Shown: positions 1 to 9,958 of the stretch, piece by piece
Numbering within the stretch: the stretch's first letter is position 1
Layout of the letters: every line of letters starts with the position of its first letter
NCBI GenBank assembly: GCA_040388625.1
Contig: JAZKBK010000005.1
Location: 285,478 to 349,477 of the forward strand
Direction: 5' to 3'
DNA: 64,000 bases
Source: Gemmatimonadota bacterium
GTDB lineage: Bacteria; Gemmatimonadota; Gemmatimonadetes; Gemmatimonadales; Gemmatimonadaceae
The notes under the pieces: generated by a model
The model's input: the letters and a program-made list of their open reading frames with translations, nothing else
Told to the model about the DNA's origin: nothing
Databases searched by the model: none
Position numbers and translations under genes: made by a program

Positions 1-1
1 G

Positions 2-592
2 GGTGACTGGGACACTTCGATAGTGCGGTTGCGCTTGAGCCTCAAGGCGTTCGAGAGCGTCGGCGACAAGGAAGGAGCGTCCTACGCGCACAACAACATC
101 GGACTGCATTACGTCGCAAGGAAGCGTTATGCACAGGCGGTCGAATCGTTTGAGATGGCTCTTGCCATCGCGTACGCGCGGGAAGACATGGTGGTCGAGG
201 CAACGGTCGAGCTGAACCTCGGCGACGTGCGGATACGGCAGGGGGAGCTTGACAGTGCGACGCGGTCCGTTGCCCGGGCGCTCAAGATCGCCGAGATCCG
301 GCGGGACCGCCTTCGTATGGCCGAGGCGCTACGGCTCAAGGCACGGATCGAGCGGTTGCGGGGACAGTTGGCGACAGCGGTGGAGACACTGCGGCAGGCT
401 CGCTATCAGGCCCGGGAGGGCGAGGACGCCCTGCTTCAGCTGGAGCTCCTGACCGAGCTGGGCGAGCTTTGCCGGGAGCAGGGCGATTCGGAGCGAACCA
501 GGGATGTTCTCCGAGAAGCCCTGGTCGGCTTTACCGAGATAGGAGCGATCAGACGAGCCGAAGCAATTGCGGAGGAATTGGCCGCTTTGTAG
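2..592 (+). CDS. TPR-repeat protein, C-terminal part (5' end outside window)
   Basis: The frame is open to the first base of the window, so the gene starts upstream; the GTG at 23 is only the first internal start codon. About 196 residues are visible. They form helical pairs with TPR spacing: an AHNNIGLHYVARKRYAQAVESF unit begins near the left edge, and further units contain ELNLGDVRIRQGELDSA and TELGELCREQGDSER. TPR arrays bind partner proteins; no catalytic domain is visible in this part. The repeat style resembles the N-terminal half of the TPR/HD-GYP protein two genes downstream, so the two may be related sensors. The gene ends 82 bases before a sigma54-type activator on the same strand. 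Confidence 0.75.
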   Translation, partial: GDWDTSIVRLRLSLKAFESVGDKEGASYAHNNIGLHYVARKRYAQAVESFEMALAIAYAREDMVVEATVELNLGDVRIRQGELDSATRSVARALKIAEIRRDRLRMAEALRLKARIERLRGQLATAVETLRQARYQAREGEDALLQLELLTELGELCREQGDSERTRDVLREALVGFTEIGAIRRAEAIAEELAAL

Positions 593-639
593 CCCTCTCG
601 GGGGGCGCCATTTGGTTACAGCTTGATGCGAGGCTGGCC

Positions 640-656
640 GACACTCTGAGAGTGTC
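640..656. promoter_or_regulatory. 17-bp perfect palindrome upstream of the AAA+ activator gene
   Basis: GACACTCT-G-AGAGTGTC is a perfect inverted repeat with a single central base. It lies 18 bases before the TTG start of the activator gene and 48 bases after the stop of the TPR gene. No T-run follows, so it looks more like a dimeric operator than a terminator. Which protein binds it is unknown; autoregulation by the downstream Fis-type HTH is one possibility. Confidence 0.45.
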
Positions 657-674
657 ACCTACCTCGCATCCGCA

Positions 675-1763
<1,089 letters not shown>

Positions 1764-1774
1764 CGACGGCGACA

Positions 1775-3388
1775 ATGGCGCAGATCGACGCAGTACCGCA
1801 TGCTGTTTCTACCGTTTCGTTCGACGACGTGGTCAGCGAGGCGAGGAGTCTCGAGCGGAATGGCAGATGGGCGGCGGCGCGCGCGTGCTACGAGAGTCTG
1901 CTGGATGATGACGCACTCACTCCGGCGGCGCGCTCGTCGTTGTTACGCTGGATCGGACGCACGCACGCCGAGGAGGGGAATCCGGACACGGCCTTCTCCG
2001 TGCTGGAGCGCGCAGTGGCGGCTGCGGAATCATCGGGTGACGTGGGTGTGGAAGCGCACGCGCTGAACGGGCTGGCGGTAGTCGAGCAGACGCTGGGCAA
2101 CCTAGACCGTTCCGAGGAGTTGTATCTGCGCGCGCGAAGCCGGGCCGTACAAGCGGATGATGAGCTGCTCCTGGCGATACTGGATCAGAATCTCGCAACC
2201 GTTGCCAACATTCGCGGCAATCTCGAGCTCGCGCTGGAGTCGTATGGATCGAGCCGGAGGCGCTTCCATGCGCTGGGTCGCTCGTCCTACGAAGCACACG
2301 TGCTCAACAATGTCGGGATGGTGTTGACAGATCTCGGACGGTGGGAAGACGCCGAAGCGGCCTACGGCTCCGCGTGCGAAGCGTGTGCAAGCAGCGACGA
2401 CAGAGAGCTGCTGCGCAGGATCGAGGTGAACCAGGCCGAGCTCTGGATCGCACGCAACGATCTGCCCAGGGCGCGTGAACGTTGTGAGCGGCTGCTGAAC
2501 GATGCGCAGCGCGAACACAACGTATCGGCGCCGTGGCTCGGCGAGGTTTACAAGCACTACGGCGTCGTGTGCAGGGAGCAGCGTCAGCTGGATCGTGCGG
2601 AGGGCTGGTTTGCGCAGGCGGCCCGGATCGCGGACAACTCACATGATTTGCTGCTGGCCGCTGAAACGGCGCGGGAGCAGGCCGAGCTCTACTGGATTCA
2701 GGCGCGAAACAGCGACACGCTGCAGGCGCTGAACGCAGCACACGGCTGGTTTTCACAGTTGCGCGCGGAGCGTGATCTCGATGCAATCGCGCGACGCAAT
2801 GGACGTCTGGAAGAGCGGTTCCTCGAAGTGGTGCGGAAGTGGGGCGAATCGATCGAAAGCAAGGACTGTTACACACAGGGACACTGCGTACGTGTCGCAG
2901 ACGTGGCGTGCATGCTCGCCGAGCGGATGGGGTTCGACTCCAAGACGTTGTTCTGGTTTCGCATCGGCGCCCTGTTGCACGATGTGGGCAAGTTGATAGT
3001 TCCCCAGGAAGTGCTCAACAAGCCCGGCAAGCTCGATGACGCCGAGTGGCGCATCATGAAGCGTCATCCGGAAGCCGGCGTGGAGCTGTTGGCCGACATC
3101 GAGTTCCCGTGGGATGTGCGACCCATGGTGCGCAACCATCATGAGCGTTGGGACGGTGCGGGGTATCCGGATGAGCTGGCGGGTGAAGCGATACCGCTTT
3201 CGGCGCGCATTCTCTGCATCGCCGATGTGTACGATGCTCTCACGACTAATCGCTCGTACCGCAAGGGTTTCGATCATGAGCGCGCCGTGGCCGTAATGAC
3301 CGAGAACAATGCGAACGGCCACTTCGATCCAGCGATATTCGATCTCTTCCTCGAGTGGGCTGCGACGCGCAATACGCCGGGGGCGTGA
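1775..3388 (+). CDS. TPR sensor / HD-GYP domain protein, probable cyclic-di-GMP phosphodiesterase
   Basis: A 537-residue protein. Residues about 20-340 are TPR-like helical repeats (for example HALNGLAVVEQTLGNLDRSEELY and HVLNNVGMVLTDLGRWEDAEAAY). Residues about 350-530 are an HD-GYP domain with the metal-binding HD pair at 402-403 (LLHDVGK), the HHERWDGAGYP signature (GYP 463-465) and DVYDAL. The family hydrolyses cyclic di-GMP. There is no signal peptide or membrane segment, so it is cytoplasmic, and the TPRs replace the usual receiver or PAS input. The ATG at 1775 was chosen; a GTG at 1760 overlapping the stop of the activator gene (GTGA) is in frame and would couple translation. A longer upstream extension is arginine-rich, overlaps the activator gene and was discarded. 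Confidence 0.88.
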   Translation: MAQIDAVPHAVSTVSFDDVVSEARSLERNGRWAAARACYESLLDDDALTPAARSSLLRWIGRTHAEEGNPDTAFSVLERAVAAAESSGDVGVEAHALNGLAVVEQTLGNLDRSEELYLRARSRAVQADDELLLAILDQNLATVANIRGNLELALESYGSSRRRFHALGRSSYEAHVLNNVGMVLTDLGRWEDAEAAYGSACEACASSDDRELLRRIEVNQAELWIARNDLPRARERCERLLNDAQREHNVSAPWLGEVYKHYGVVCREQRQLDRAEGWFAQAARIADNSHDLLLAAETAREQAELYWIQARNSDTLQALNAAHGWFSQLRAERDLDAIARRNGRLEERFLEVVRKWGESIESKDCYTQGHCVRVADVACMLAERMGFDSKTLFWFRIGALLHDVGKLIVPQEVLNKPGKLDDAEWRIMKRHPEAGVELLADIEFPWDVRPMVRNHHERWDGAGYPDELAGEAIPLSARILCIADVYDALTTNRSYRKGFDHERAVAVMTENNANGHFDPAIFDLFLEWAATRNTPGA

Positions 3389-3390
3389 CC

Positions 3391-4980
3391 ATGTCGCTCA
3401 TGTTTCGGAAGAACGCTGGTAGGTCGCTGCGATCGGCGGCACTCGCCGTCCTGGTCATCGGCGTCGCTGCGTGCACGCCGGATGCGAAGGTCGCGAAAGC
3501 GAGCGGTGCGGGAGGGACACTCGTTGTCGCCACCGCGGGTGACGCCGACAACCTGTTTCCGCCGCTCACAATGACGAGCCAGGGGCGCCAGGTGGTGGAT
3601 CAGATATTCGATTATCTGGCCGACATCGGGCCTGAGTTGAACACGATTGGCGATGGAGGCTTCACGCCCAGGCTCGCCGAGTCCTGGAAGTGGGCGCCCG
3701 ACTCGTCGTGGATAGCGTTTCATATCAATCCCCGTGCACGGTGGCACGACGGGCAGCCGGTTCGCGCCGGCGACGTCCGGTTCACGTTCAAATTGCTGAC
3801 GGACTCGACCCTGGCATCGCCGATAGCAGCGACGTTGCGCGGGATCGATTCCGTAAGCGTGCGCGATTCACTTACCGCGGTCGTGTGGTACGCGAGACGG
3901 ACGCCGGAGCAGTTCTTCAATTTCGTGTACAATGTGGCGATTCTGCCCGAGCATCTTCTGCATGATGTTCCGGTGAAGTCGCTCGCGTCGTCACAGTTTG
4001 CGCGGCATCCGGTGGGCAGTGGCCGCTTCAGGTTTGCCAGATGGGACGGCGGATCGCGCATCGAGATCGTGAGCGACAGCAATAATTATCGCGGACGCGC
4101 GCGGCTCGATCGCGTTGTGTGGTTGGTGTCACCGGACATGCAGGCAGCGACGACGCGGTTGCTGGCAGGCGAGGCGGACTTCCTGGAGGTCGTGCGTGGA
4201 CCCGCCGTGGATCAGGTTGTCGCATCGCCGCGTGTGCGGCTGTTGACGTCGCCAAGTCTCGATTATGGTTTTCTGGCTTTCAACGTTCGGCGTGCGCCAT
4301 TCAACGACAGGGAAGTACGACGTGCGTTGAGCATGGCTGTGGATCGGTCGGCGATGGCCCGGAACGTGTTCGACACGCTGGCGCTTCCGGGGCTCGGGCC
4401 TGTGACGCGTGCGTTGCCGGTCAGCAGGAGCGTTGTCGCACTTCCATACGATTCCGCGGCGGCGGTGAAGATACTTGCTGCGCACGGTCCGATCTCATTC
4501 AGGTTGCTCGTTCCCACGTCGAGCGCCGTGCGCGTCAAGTACGCGACGCTGCTCCAGGAGCAGTACCGTCGCTTCGGGGTGAAGGTGACCATCGAGCCGC
4601 TCGAGGTCAACGCATTCGTTCAGCGACTCACCAGAGGCGACTTCGACGCGGTGCTCAATGCATGGCATTCCGACCCCAGCCCTGCGGCCGTCGTTCAGGC
4701 ATGGGGGACGGCTGGTGCACCGCCTGAAGGCGCCAATTTCGTCGGTTACACGAGTCGGAGCTTCGATGCGCTGGTGGATAGCGGAGCCCGCTCGTTCGAT
4801 CCGGCGCGCGCGCGTGCCTATTATGCGCGGGCCTATCAGGAGATCGATGGCGACGCTCCCGCGGTGTGGTTGTACGAGGCCCGGAACGCGAGTGGGGTGA
4901 GTCGTCGAGTGCACGTAGCCGGCGCCCGTGCTGACGCGTGGTGGTCCGATCTTCCGGACTGGACAGTCGACCAGCACTGA
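3391..4980 (+). CDS. Family-5 extracellular solute-binding lipoprotein (peptide/nickel ABC type)
   Basis: A 529-residue lipoprotein: hydrophobic signal (LAVLVIGVA) and lipobox VAAC with Cys28, then a typical SBP_bac_5 fold with the opening GTLVVATAGDADNLFPPL, the central RWHDGQPVRAGDVRFTFK and the C-terminal VQAWGTAG/NFVGYTSRSFDALVDSG regions. Family members bind oligopeptides, nickel or other solutes for ABC permeases. The start ATG lies two bases after the HD-GYP stop, so the genes are very likely co-transcribed. No permease or ATPase gene follows, which is odd: it either works with a permease encoded elsewhere or acts as a sensor for the signalling genes upstream. Confidence 0.88.
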   Translation: MSLMFRKNAGRSLRSAALAVLVIGVAACTPDAKVAKASGAGGTLVVATAGDADNLFPPLTMTSQGRQVVDQIFDYLADIGPELNTIGDGGFTPRLAESWKWAPDSSWIAFHINPRARWHDGQPVRAGDVRFTFKLLTDSTLASPIAATLRGIDSVSVRDSLTAVVWYARRTPEQFFNFVYNVAILPEHLLHDVPVKSLASSQFARHPVGSGRFRFARWDGGSRIEIVSDSNNYRGRARLDRVVWLVSPDMQAATTRLLAGEADFLEVVRGPAVDQVVASPRVRLLTSPSLDYGFLAFNVRRAPFNDREVRRALSMAVDRSAMARNVFDTLALPGLGPVTRALPVSRSVVALPYDSAAAVKILAAHGPISFRLLVPTSSAVRVKYATLLQEQYRRFGVKVTIEPLEVNAFVQRLTRGDFDAVLNAWHSDPSPAAVVQAWGTAGAPPEGANFVGYTSRSFDALVDSGARSFDPARARAYYARAYQEIDGDAPAVWLYEARNASGVSRRVHVAGARADAWWSDLPDWTVDQH

Positions 4981-4981
4981 T

Positions 4982-5000
4982 GTTCGGTTCCGTACCGAAC
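4982..5000 (+). terminator. Hairpin after the solute-binding protein gene
   Basis: GTTCGGT-tccgt-ACCGAAC is a perfect 7-bp stem that begins one base after the stop codon. No T-run follows, so it is either a weak, Rho-assisted terminator or an mRNA 3'-end stabiliser. Confidence 0.4.
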
Positions 5001-5152
5001 CGGTGCGGCGCGTGCGGTCTGGCGAGGCGATGAATACAATTCAGTGAGTCCAACCTGTTCAGTCAGCGCCGTGTCTGACCATTTTGGAAAGCCGCTGGCA
5101 CTGCGCTGCGGCGCCGCTGGTCAGCGATTCCATTCTTTCGGAGTAATCAGAA

Positions 5153-7108
5153 ATGCTTCAGCCAAGATCGGCCGCCGCGGTGGTCGTTCTCTTCAGCGCG
5201 CTCGCGGCAGGTGCGCAGCAGCCGACTCCACAGCAGACAGAAGCGGTCCGCAGAGGAGCTGGCGACACGTCGATCTTCGCACCGCTCGATCTGTATCCGT
5301 CGCCGAACGTGTACAGGACCGGTGACGGACGGCCCGGCGCTCATTACTGGCAGCAGCGCGCGGATTACGATCTGCACGCGACGCTGGATACGGCGAACAA
5401 GTCGCTCAGCGCGTCGATGACGATGCGATACACGAACAACTCGCCGGATACGCTGCGATTCATCTGGGTTCAGACGGAGCAGAACGCATTCCGGCCCGGT
5501 TCGCTCAACACGCTCGTGTTCGCACCGGACAGTCGCTTCGGATCGCGCAGCTTTGTGGGTGGCGACGTGATCGATCACTTCAATCAAGTCGTCAACGGAC
5601 GCGCGACTCCGCTCAAGTTGCGCGACAACGGAACGGTGACCAAGGTCGATCTGGCGCAGCCACTGGCGCCTGGCAAGACGGCGACGTTCGACGCGGCATG
5701 GCACTTTCTGATTCCGGAGCATGGAGCCGATCGCATGGGTCGCGACGGTTCGCTGTTCGAGCTCGCCCAGTGGTACCCGCGTGTGAACGTGTATGACGAC
5801 GTGCGCGGTTGGAACACTGAGCCGTATCTCGGACAGGGCGAGTTCTATCTCGAGTACGGTGATTTCAATCTGAGCGTCACGGTTCCATCGGGCTACATCG
5901 TGGCCGCGACGGGCACGCTCGCGAATCCGCACGAGGTGCTGACGCCGACGGAGATCAGTCGTCTCGCCAAGGCGGCCAAATCCGAGACACCAGTACCGAT
6001 CATCACGGCATCGGACCTCACCAGCGGAGCGGCGCGGCCCCGCACTACCGGCACGATGACGTGGCACTTCAAGGCACACAACGTGCGCGACGTGGCGTGG
6101 GCGGCCTCGCCCGAATACCAGTGGGATGCATCGAGCTGGAAGGGAATTCTGGCGCAGGCTTACTATCGGCCGAGTGCGGCAATCAACTGGGACGACGCTG
6201 CGGATCAGGCGCGCATGTCGATTCAGGAGTATTCGGAGCGCTGGTTCATGTATCCCTATCCTCAGATCACCGCAGTCGAGGGTCCGATCAGCGGCATGGA
6301 GTACCCGATGCTCGCGATGGAGACCAAGAGTCGCGACAAGCCGGATCTGTACAACGTCGTGACGCACGAGATCGGACACAACTGGTTCCCGATGATCGTC
6401 GGCTCCAACGAGCGAGTGCAGTTCTGGCAGGACGAGGGTTTCAACACGTTCATCAACACCTTCAGCGAAGCGCGTCGTTATCCGCAGAACGGCGATCAGA
6501 TGCAGCGCGCAGCCGAGGAGCGCGCACAGGTCGAGCAGACGCAGAAATTGAACATCGACGTTCCCATCATCACGAATCCGGATCGCATCGACCCGCGCAA
6601 GCTTGGCTTCACGGAGTACGTCAAGACGTCTGTCGGCCTTCAGCTTCTGCGCCAGGAGATCATGGGGCCCGCAGCGTTCGACGACGCGTTCAAGGAATAC
6701 ACGCGCCGCTGGGCGTTCAAGCATCCAACGCCGACTGATTTCTTCCGCACGATGGAATCGGTTGGCGGGCAGCGACTGGACTGGTTCTGGCGCGAGTGGT
6801 TCTTTGAAGATCCACATTTCGATCAGGCCATCGAGTCTGTACAGACGGCCGATTCGAGCGGGGTTCAGCACGTCACGGTCGTTTATGGCAACCGTGCACG
6901 CGGTGTGCTACCGATACGCGCGCACTTCACCTTCAGCGACGGCACGACGCAGGACTTCGAGTATCCGGCGTTGGTCTGGAGCACCAACAGTGTTCGCTAC
7001 GTCCGCGAATATGACTTCAGCGGCAAGACCGTCAAGCGGATCGATCTCGATCCCGACCGGCGTCTCGTGGATGTCGATCGGACTAACAACAGCTGGATGG
7101 CGCAGTGA
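5153..7108 (+). CDS. Secreted M1-family aminopeptidase
   Basis: A 651-residue protein with an N-terminal signal peptide ending about ALAAGAQQ. The M1 zinc site is complete: HEIGH (H405, E406, H409), followed after exactly 18 residues by Glu428 (FWQDEG). The exopeptidase-type motif appears as GPISGMEYPML just upstream (a GxMEN variant with Tyr after Glu). The N-terminal beta saddle is recognisable (TMRYTNNSPDTLRFIWVQ). The family removes N-terminal residues from peptides; here it would act in the periplasm or outside. The hydrolase gene begins nine bases after the stop, suggesting a two-gene operon. The start ATG follows a GGAG at suitable distance. Confidence 0.92.
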   Translation: MLQPRSAAAVVVLFSALAAGAQQPTPQQTEAVRRGAGDTSIFAPLDLYPSPNVYRTGDGRPGAHYWQQRADYDLHATLDTANKSLSASMTMRYTNNSPDTLRFIWVQTEQNAFRPGSLNTLVFAPDSRFGSRSFVGGDVIDHFNQVVNGRATPLKLRDNGTVTKVDLAQPLAPGKTATFDAAWHFLIPEHGADRMGRDGSLFELAQWYPRVNVYDDVRGWNTEPYLGQGEFYLEYGDFNLSVTVPSGYIVAATGTLANPHEVLTPTEISRLAKAAKSETPVPIITASDLTSGAARPRTTGTMTWHFKAHNVRDVAWAASPEYQWDASSWKGILAQAYYRPSAAINWDDAADQARMSIQEYSERWFMYPYPQITAVEGPISGMEYPMLAMETKSRDKPDLYNVVTHEIGHNWFPMIVGSNERVQFWQDEGFNTFINTFSEARRYPQNGDQMQRAAEERAQVEQTQKLNIDVPIITNPDRIDPRKLGFTEYVKTSVGLQLLRQEIMGPAAFDDAFKEYTRRWAFKHPTPTDFFRTMESVGGQRLDWFWREWFFEDPHFDQAIESVQTADSSGVQHVTVVYGNRARGVLPIRAHFTFSDGTTQDFEYPALVWSTNSVRYVREYDFSGKTVKRIDLDPDRRLVDVDRTNNSWMAQ

Positions 7109-7117
7109 GGTAGGCAG

Positions 7118-7774
7118 GTGAATTCGTCCGAACCTCCGGCATTCGAGCATCGGTACATCGCCGGCGAGGGCAACCTCGCCGGCCTCACCTTGTTGCTGTT
7201 GCACGGTACCGGGGGTGACGGCGATTCACTGCTTCAGCTGGGGTACACACTGGCGCCAGGGGCCACGCTTCTGAGTCCGACAGGGAAGGTGCTGGAGAAC
7301 GGTGCGCGGCGCTTCTTTCGACGATTGGCGGAAGGCGTCTTCGACCAGGAGGACCTGGCGTTGCGTACGCAGGAGCTGGGCGAGTTCATTCGCGACGCTG
7401 CACGCGCGTACAATCTCGATCGGCATCGAATCGTGGCTGTCGGTTACTCCAATGGAGCGAACATCGCGAGCAGTCTCATGCTGCGCCAGCCCGATGCACT
7501 CGCAGGCGCCGTGCTGCTCCGGCCGATGGTACCGTTCACGCCGGAGACGCGCGTGGTGTTGAGCGGAGTTCCGGTTCTGATCTGCGCGGGAGAGATGGAT
7601 CCACTGCTGCCGTTCGGCGATACGGAACGTCTTGCGGAAATCTTCCGATCGGCCGACGCGGATGTGACTGTGCACGTCGAGCACGCCGGTCACGAGCTTG
7701 CAATGGGCGACGTGATCGCAGCGCGCGACTGGATTGCGCAGAACTACGACGCCCAGGGTGCCCGATCGTCCTAG
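7118..7774 (+). CDS. Alpha/beta hydrolase, phospholipase/carboxylesterase (MhqD-like)
   Basis: A 218-residue cytoplasmic protein without signal peptide. It shows the oxyanion region LLLHGTGGDGDSL, the nucleophile elbow GYSNG (Ser111), an acid in ICAGEMDPLLP and a C-terminal His in HAGHEL, i.e. a complete triad in the order expected for small carboxylesterases. The substrate is not readable from sequence; relatives cleave acyl esters, and MhqD-type proteins accompany quinone stress genes. The start is a GTG with GAGG nearby. The last codon shares the tetranucleotide CTAG with the stop codon of the convergent regulator gene. Confidence 0.85.
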   Translation: MNSSEPPAFEHRYIAGEGNLAGLTLLLLHGTGGDGDSLLQLGYTLAPGATLLSPTGKVLENGARRFFRRLAEGVFDQEDLALRTQELGEFIRDAARAYNLDRHRIVAVGYSNGANIASSLMLRQPDALAGAVLLRPMVPFTPETRVVLSGVPVLICAGEMDPLLPFGDTERLAEIFRSADADVTVHVEHAGHELAMGDVIAARDWIAQNYDAQGARSS

Positions 7775-8610
7775 GGCTCGTGCCGCGTCGTAAGAGTGTC
7801 CACGATGCACTCCACGAAACGCTCAATCGGCAGTGGCTCGCGGATCGCCGCGACCGCAAGCCCGCTGACAGCGATGCACTGTCGCCGTAACGCACGCTCC
7901 GAGCTCAGCCCAACCGCTCTGGCGACGTCGAGCAGCGTGAGGCTCTTGTCGGTGAGTATGTCGTAATTCCTGAGTAGCGTGAGCGCCGCCACGAAGCCTG
8001 ACGGAGATGCGATTCCTGCGTTCCTGAACTGACGCGACAGAGCCCAGCGGGTGACGCCGCAGACGCGGGCGAGCCTTTCGACCGAGTCGATTCTGTGACC
8101 ATCTTCGCTCACATGATCGATGCAACTGTACAGCGCCGATGGTACCATCTTCAATCGTTGCGAAAGAGCGGTCGTGAGCAGGTGAGCCCGTGTGGCACGT
8201 GACTGCCGTCGCAGAATGTCGGCAAACGTCGTCGGATCGTCGTTGTATCCATAAGTGACGATCTCGCCGATGCCGAGCTCGCGAATGAGGTCGATCGATG
8301 CCTGCGCGTACTCCGGTGTGAGCAATATGTAGAGCACGGTGCCGAGGTGCGCGCGAGACAGCGAGCCGGGAATACCGCGATCGCGCTCTGCGAGCATGGG
8401 GTCGACGACAGCCACGTCGGACGATCCACGCGTAACGGCATCGATGAAGTCGGCCGTACCCGATCGTATCGTCACCGATCCCGGAGGCATCACTGCCGCG
8501 CGGGCGCGGTCGTGAAACGGTCTCCGGAGCATTGCCAGCGCTCTCATCGCATTCCGTGCGCCTTTTGCGTCAAGAAGATCCGTCCTCGCGTGTCCCTTAC
8601 CGCGCACCAC
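7771..8610 (-). CDS. AraC-like DNA-binding regulator with receiver-like N-terminal domain
   Basis: A 279-residue protein. The C-terminal third contains two helix-turn-helix segments arranged as in AraC/XylS (about SVERLARVCGVTRWALSRQF and LTLLDVARAVGLSSERALRRQ). The N-terminal part (VTIRSGTADFIDAV..SSDVAVVDPML..GTVLYILLTPEYAQ) reads like an alternating beta/alpha pseudo-receiver without a clear phospho-acceptor set. It is the third gene of a minus-strand operon and begins as a GTG that overlaps the end of the TPR gene by 14 bases; an ATG at 8547 is an alternative. The first gene of the operon is a paralogue of similar layout. Confidence 0.72.
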   Translation of the reverse strand: MVRGKGHARTDLLDAKGARNAMRALAMLRRPFHDRARAAVMPPGSVTIRSGTADFIDAVTRGSSDVAVVDPMLAERDRGIPGSLSRAHLGTVLYILLTPEYAQASIDLIRELGIGEIVTYGYNDDPTTFADILRRQSRATRAHLLTTALSQRLKMVPSALYSCIDHVSEDGHRIDSVERLARVCGVTRWALSRQFRNAGIASPSGFVAALTLLRNYDILTDKSLTLLDVARAVGLSSERALRRQCIAVSGLAVAAIREPLPIERFVECIVDTLTTRHEP

Positions 8611-9958
8611 TCATGGCTGTGCTCATGGCAGCGCTCATGGCAGTGCTGGTACCGACGCCGTGTTGGGCTGCCATGAAATCGAGCGATTCGGCAACCTCGC
8701 GAATTTCAGCGGGCACGCTGTCCCAGCCAATGGAAATTGCGGACGGATTCGGCATCACATCGTCACTGACGGCGACGGTGTTCGAACGGGAGCGGTCCTG
8801 GCGCTGTGGCATCTCGCTGGGAGCGTTCTCCATTGCCCGCAGGATGTCGCTCAGCTCGGTCTCTGCCTCGAACACAAGCTGGAAGTGCTCGTACCGGTTT
8901 GCGAGCTCGATGGCCCTTTGCGCAGCCGACCTGGCCTCGGCGAATCGCGCGAATCGCCGGCATCCCTGTGCGGTGAACAGCGCAAATTGTGCCTGCTGGC
9001 GAGCTGTCAGTCGCTCGCCAGCGAGCTCGGCACGGAGTACGTCGAAGGCGGCGGCGTCTTCGTGATGTGCAGCGAGAAAGAACAGATTGAGCGTCGCATG
9101 ACGTCTGACGTGTCTCTCGGGCGCAGCTTTCTGCACGACGCGAAGCGCGGCGGATGCAACCGCGGGAAGTCCGTAGTCGCTTAGGAAGGATGCGAGATCG
9201 ACGAGCGTCTGGTACTTGAGCTCATCGTCGTCCTCGAGCGTGTCGAGGATACCGAACGCGAGCGAGATCGCCTGCTCGTATTCACCGCTCATGTTCGCGA
9301 CCCCCGCGAGCGCAAGCGTGACTCTCGGAACGACCGATGGATACGATCGTCGCGCCTGCCTGGCAATGCCAGTGAGACGCAGCCGAGCCGCCTGCAGATT
9401 GCCGCGGCTCCAGAGCAGGTTCGCCTCGCCGATCTGCGCGCGGAACGCGATGGACAGGTCGCCCGCTTCCCTGCCAAGCTGGGATGCGCGGCGGTACGCT
9501 ATCTGTGCCATCTCCCAGTCGGCGCACATACGGTACGCGCGTCCCATCATCAGACGCGACTCCGCCGCGAGCCACGTTTCGCCGTCGAGCTCGGTATCCA
9601 TGCCCGCGAGTGCGAATACCTTTGCGGCCATCGCCCACTCGCCCTCACTGCCAAGCGCCTGTCCGTACATGAGAAGTGAAGTGTAGGTCGCCTTTCTTCC
9701 CACGCGGACCGGTCCCGCGCTCTCCCAGAACTGAAGTGCGCAGGCCATCGCTTCGAGCGCTGTGCGCACGTTCGGTGCAGCGTCGATCCCTGCGATATCA
9801 GATTCGATCCTGTGGAGAGTATCGCGCTGGAATGAGCTCAGGCCGTTAGTCTTGACGCTATCGTAAATCTGCAGGATGGCGAATCCTGCGGCAGTGCGCG
9901 CGAATTCTGCATCCGATCGCGTTGTTGCGAGATACTGGAGGAAGGAGGTGTCGGTCAT
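8597..9958 (-). CDS. TPR-like helical repeat protein between two regulators
   Basis: A 453-residue cytoplasmic protein made of helical hairpins with TPR-like consensus (WLAAESRLMMGRAYRMCADWEMAQIAY; LALAGVANMSGEYEQAISLAF). No enzymatic motif is visible. Its start overlaps the stop of the upstream regulator gene by four bases (ATGA) and its own 3' end overlaps the downstream regulator gene, so the three proteins are translationally coupled. The likely role is protein-protein contact, perhaps holding or sensing for the two DNA-binding proteins. The C-terminus is a short Ala-Met-Ser repeat encoded by three 12-bp tandem units. Confidence 0.75.
   Translation of the reverse strand: MTDTSFLQYLATTRSDAEFARTAAGFAILQIYDSVKTNGLSSFQRDTLHRIESDIAGIDAAPNVRTALEAMACALQFWESAGPVRVGRKATYTSLLMYGQALGSEGEWAMAAKVFALAGMDTELDGETWLAAESRLMMGRAYRMCADWEMAQIAYRRASQLGREAGDLSIAFRAQIGEANLLWSRGNLQAARLRLTGIARQARRSYPSVVPRVTLALAGVANMSGEYEQAISLAFGILDTLEDDDELKYQTLVDLASFLSDYGLPAVASAALRVVQKAAPERHVRRHATLNLFFLAAHHEDAAAFDVLRAELAGERLTARQQAQFALFTAQGCRRFARFAEARSAAQRAIELANRYEHFQLVFEAETELSDILRAMENAPSEMPQRQDRSRSNTVAVSDDVMPNPSAISIGWDSVPAEIREVAESLDFMAAQHGVGTSTAMSAAMSTAMSGAR
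8611..8646. repeat. Three tandem 12-bp units in the 3' end of the TPR gene
   Basis: The units are TCATGGCTGTGC, TCATGGCAGCGC and TCATGGCAGTGC. On the minus strand they encode an (A/T)AMS-type repeat close to the stop codon. The length is a multiple of three, so copy-number change would keep the frame. Confidence 0.8.

Noticed and set aside
5147-6871. 574-codon open frame on the minus strand
   Set aside because: It is antisense to the M1 aminopeptidase, which has a complete HExxH-x18-E site; the reverse frame is Arg/His-rich with no motifs.
8611-8646. Tandem repeat considered as a CRISPR or regulatory repeat
   Set aside because: Only three 12-bp units without spacers, lying inside a coding sequence and keeping its frame.
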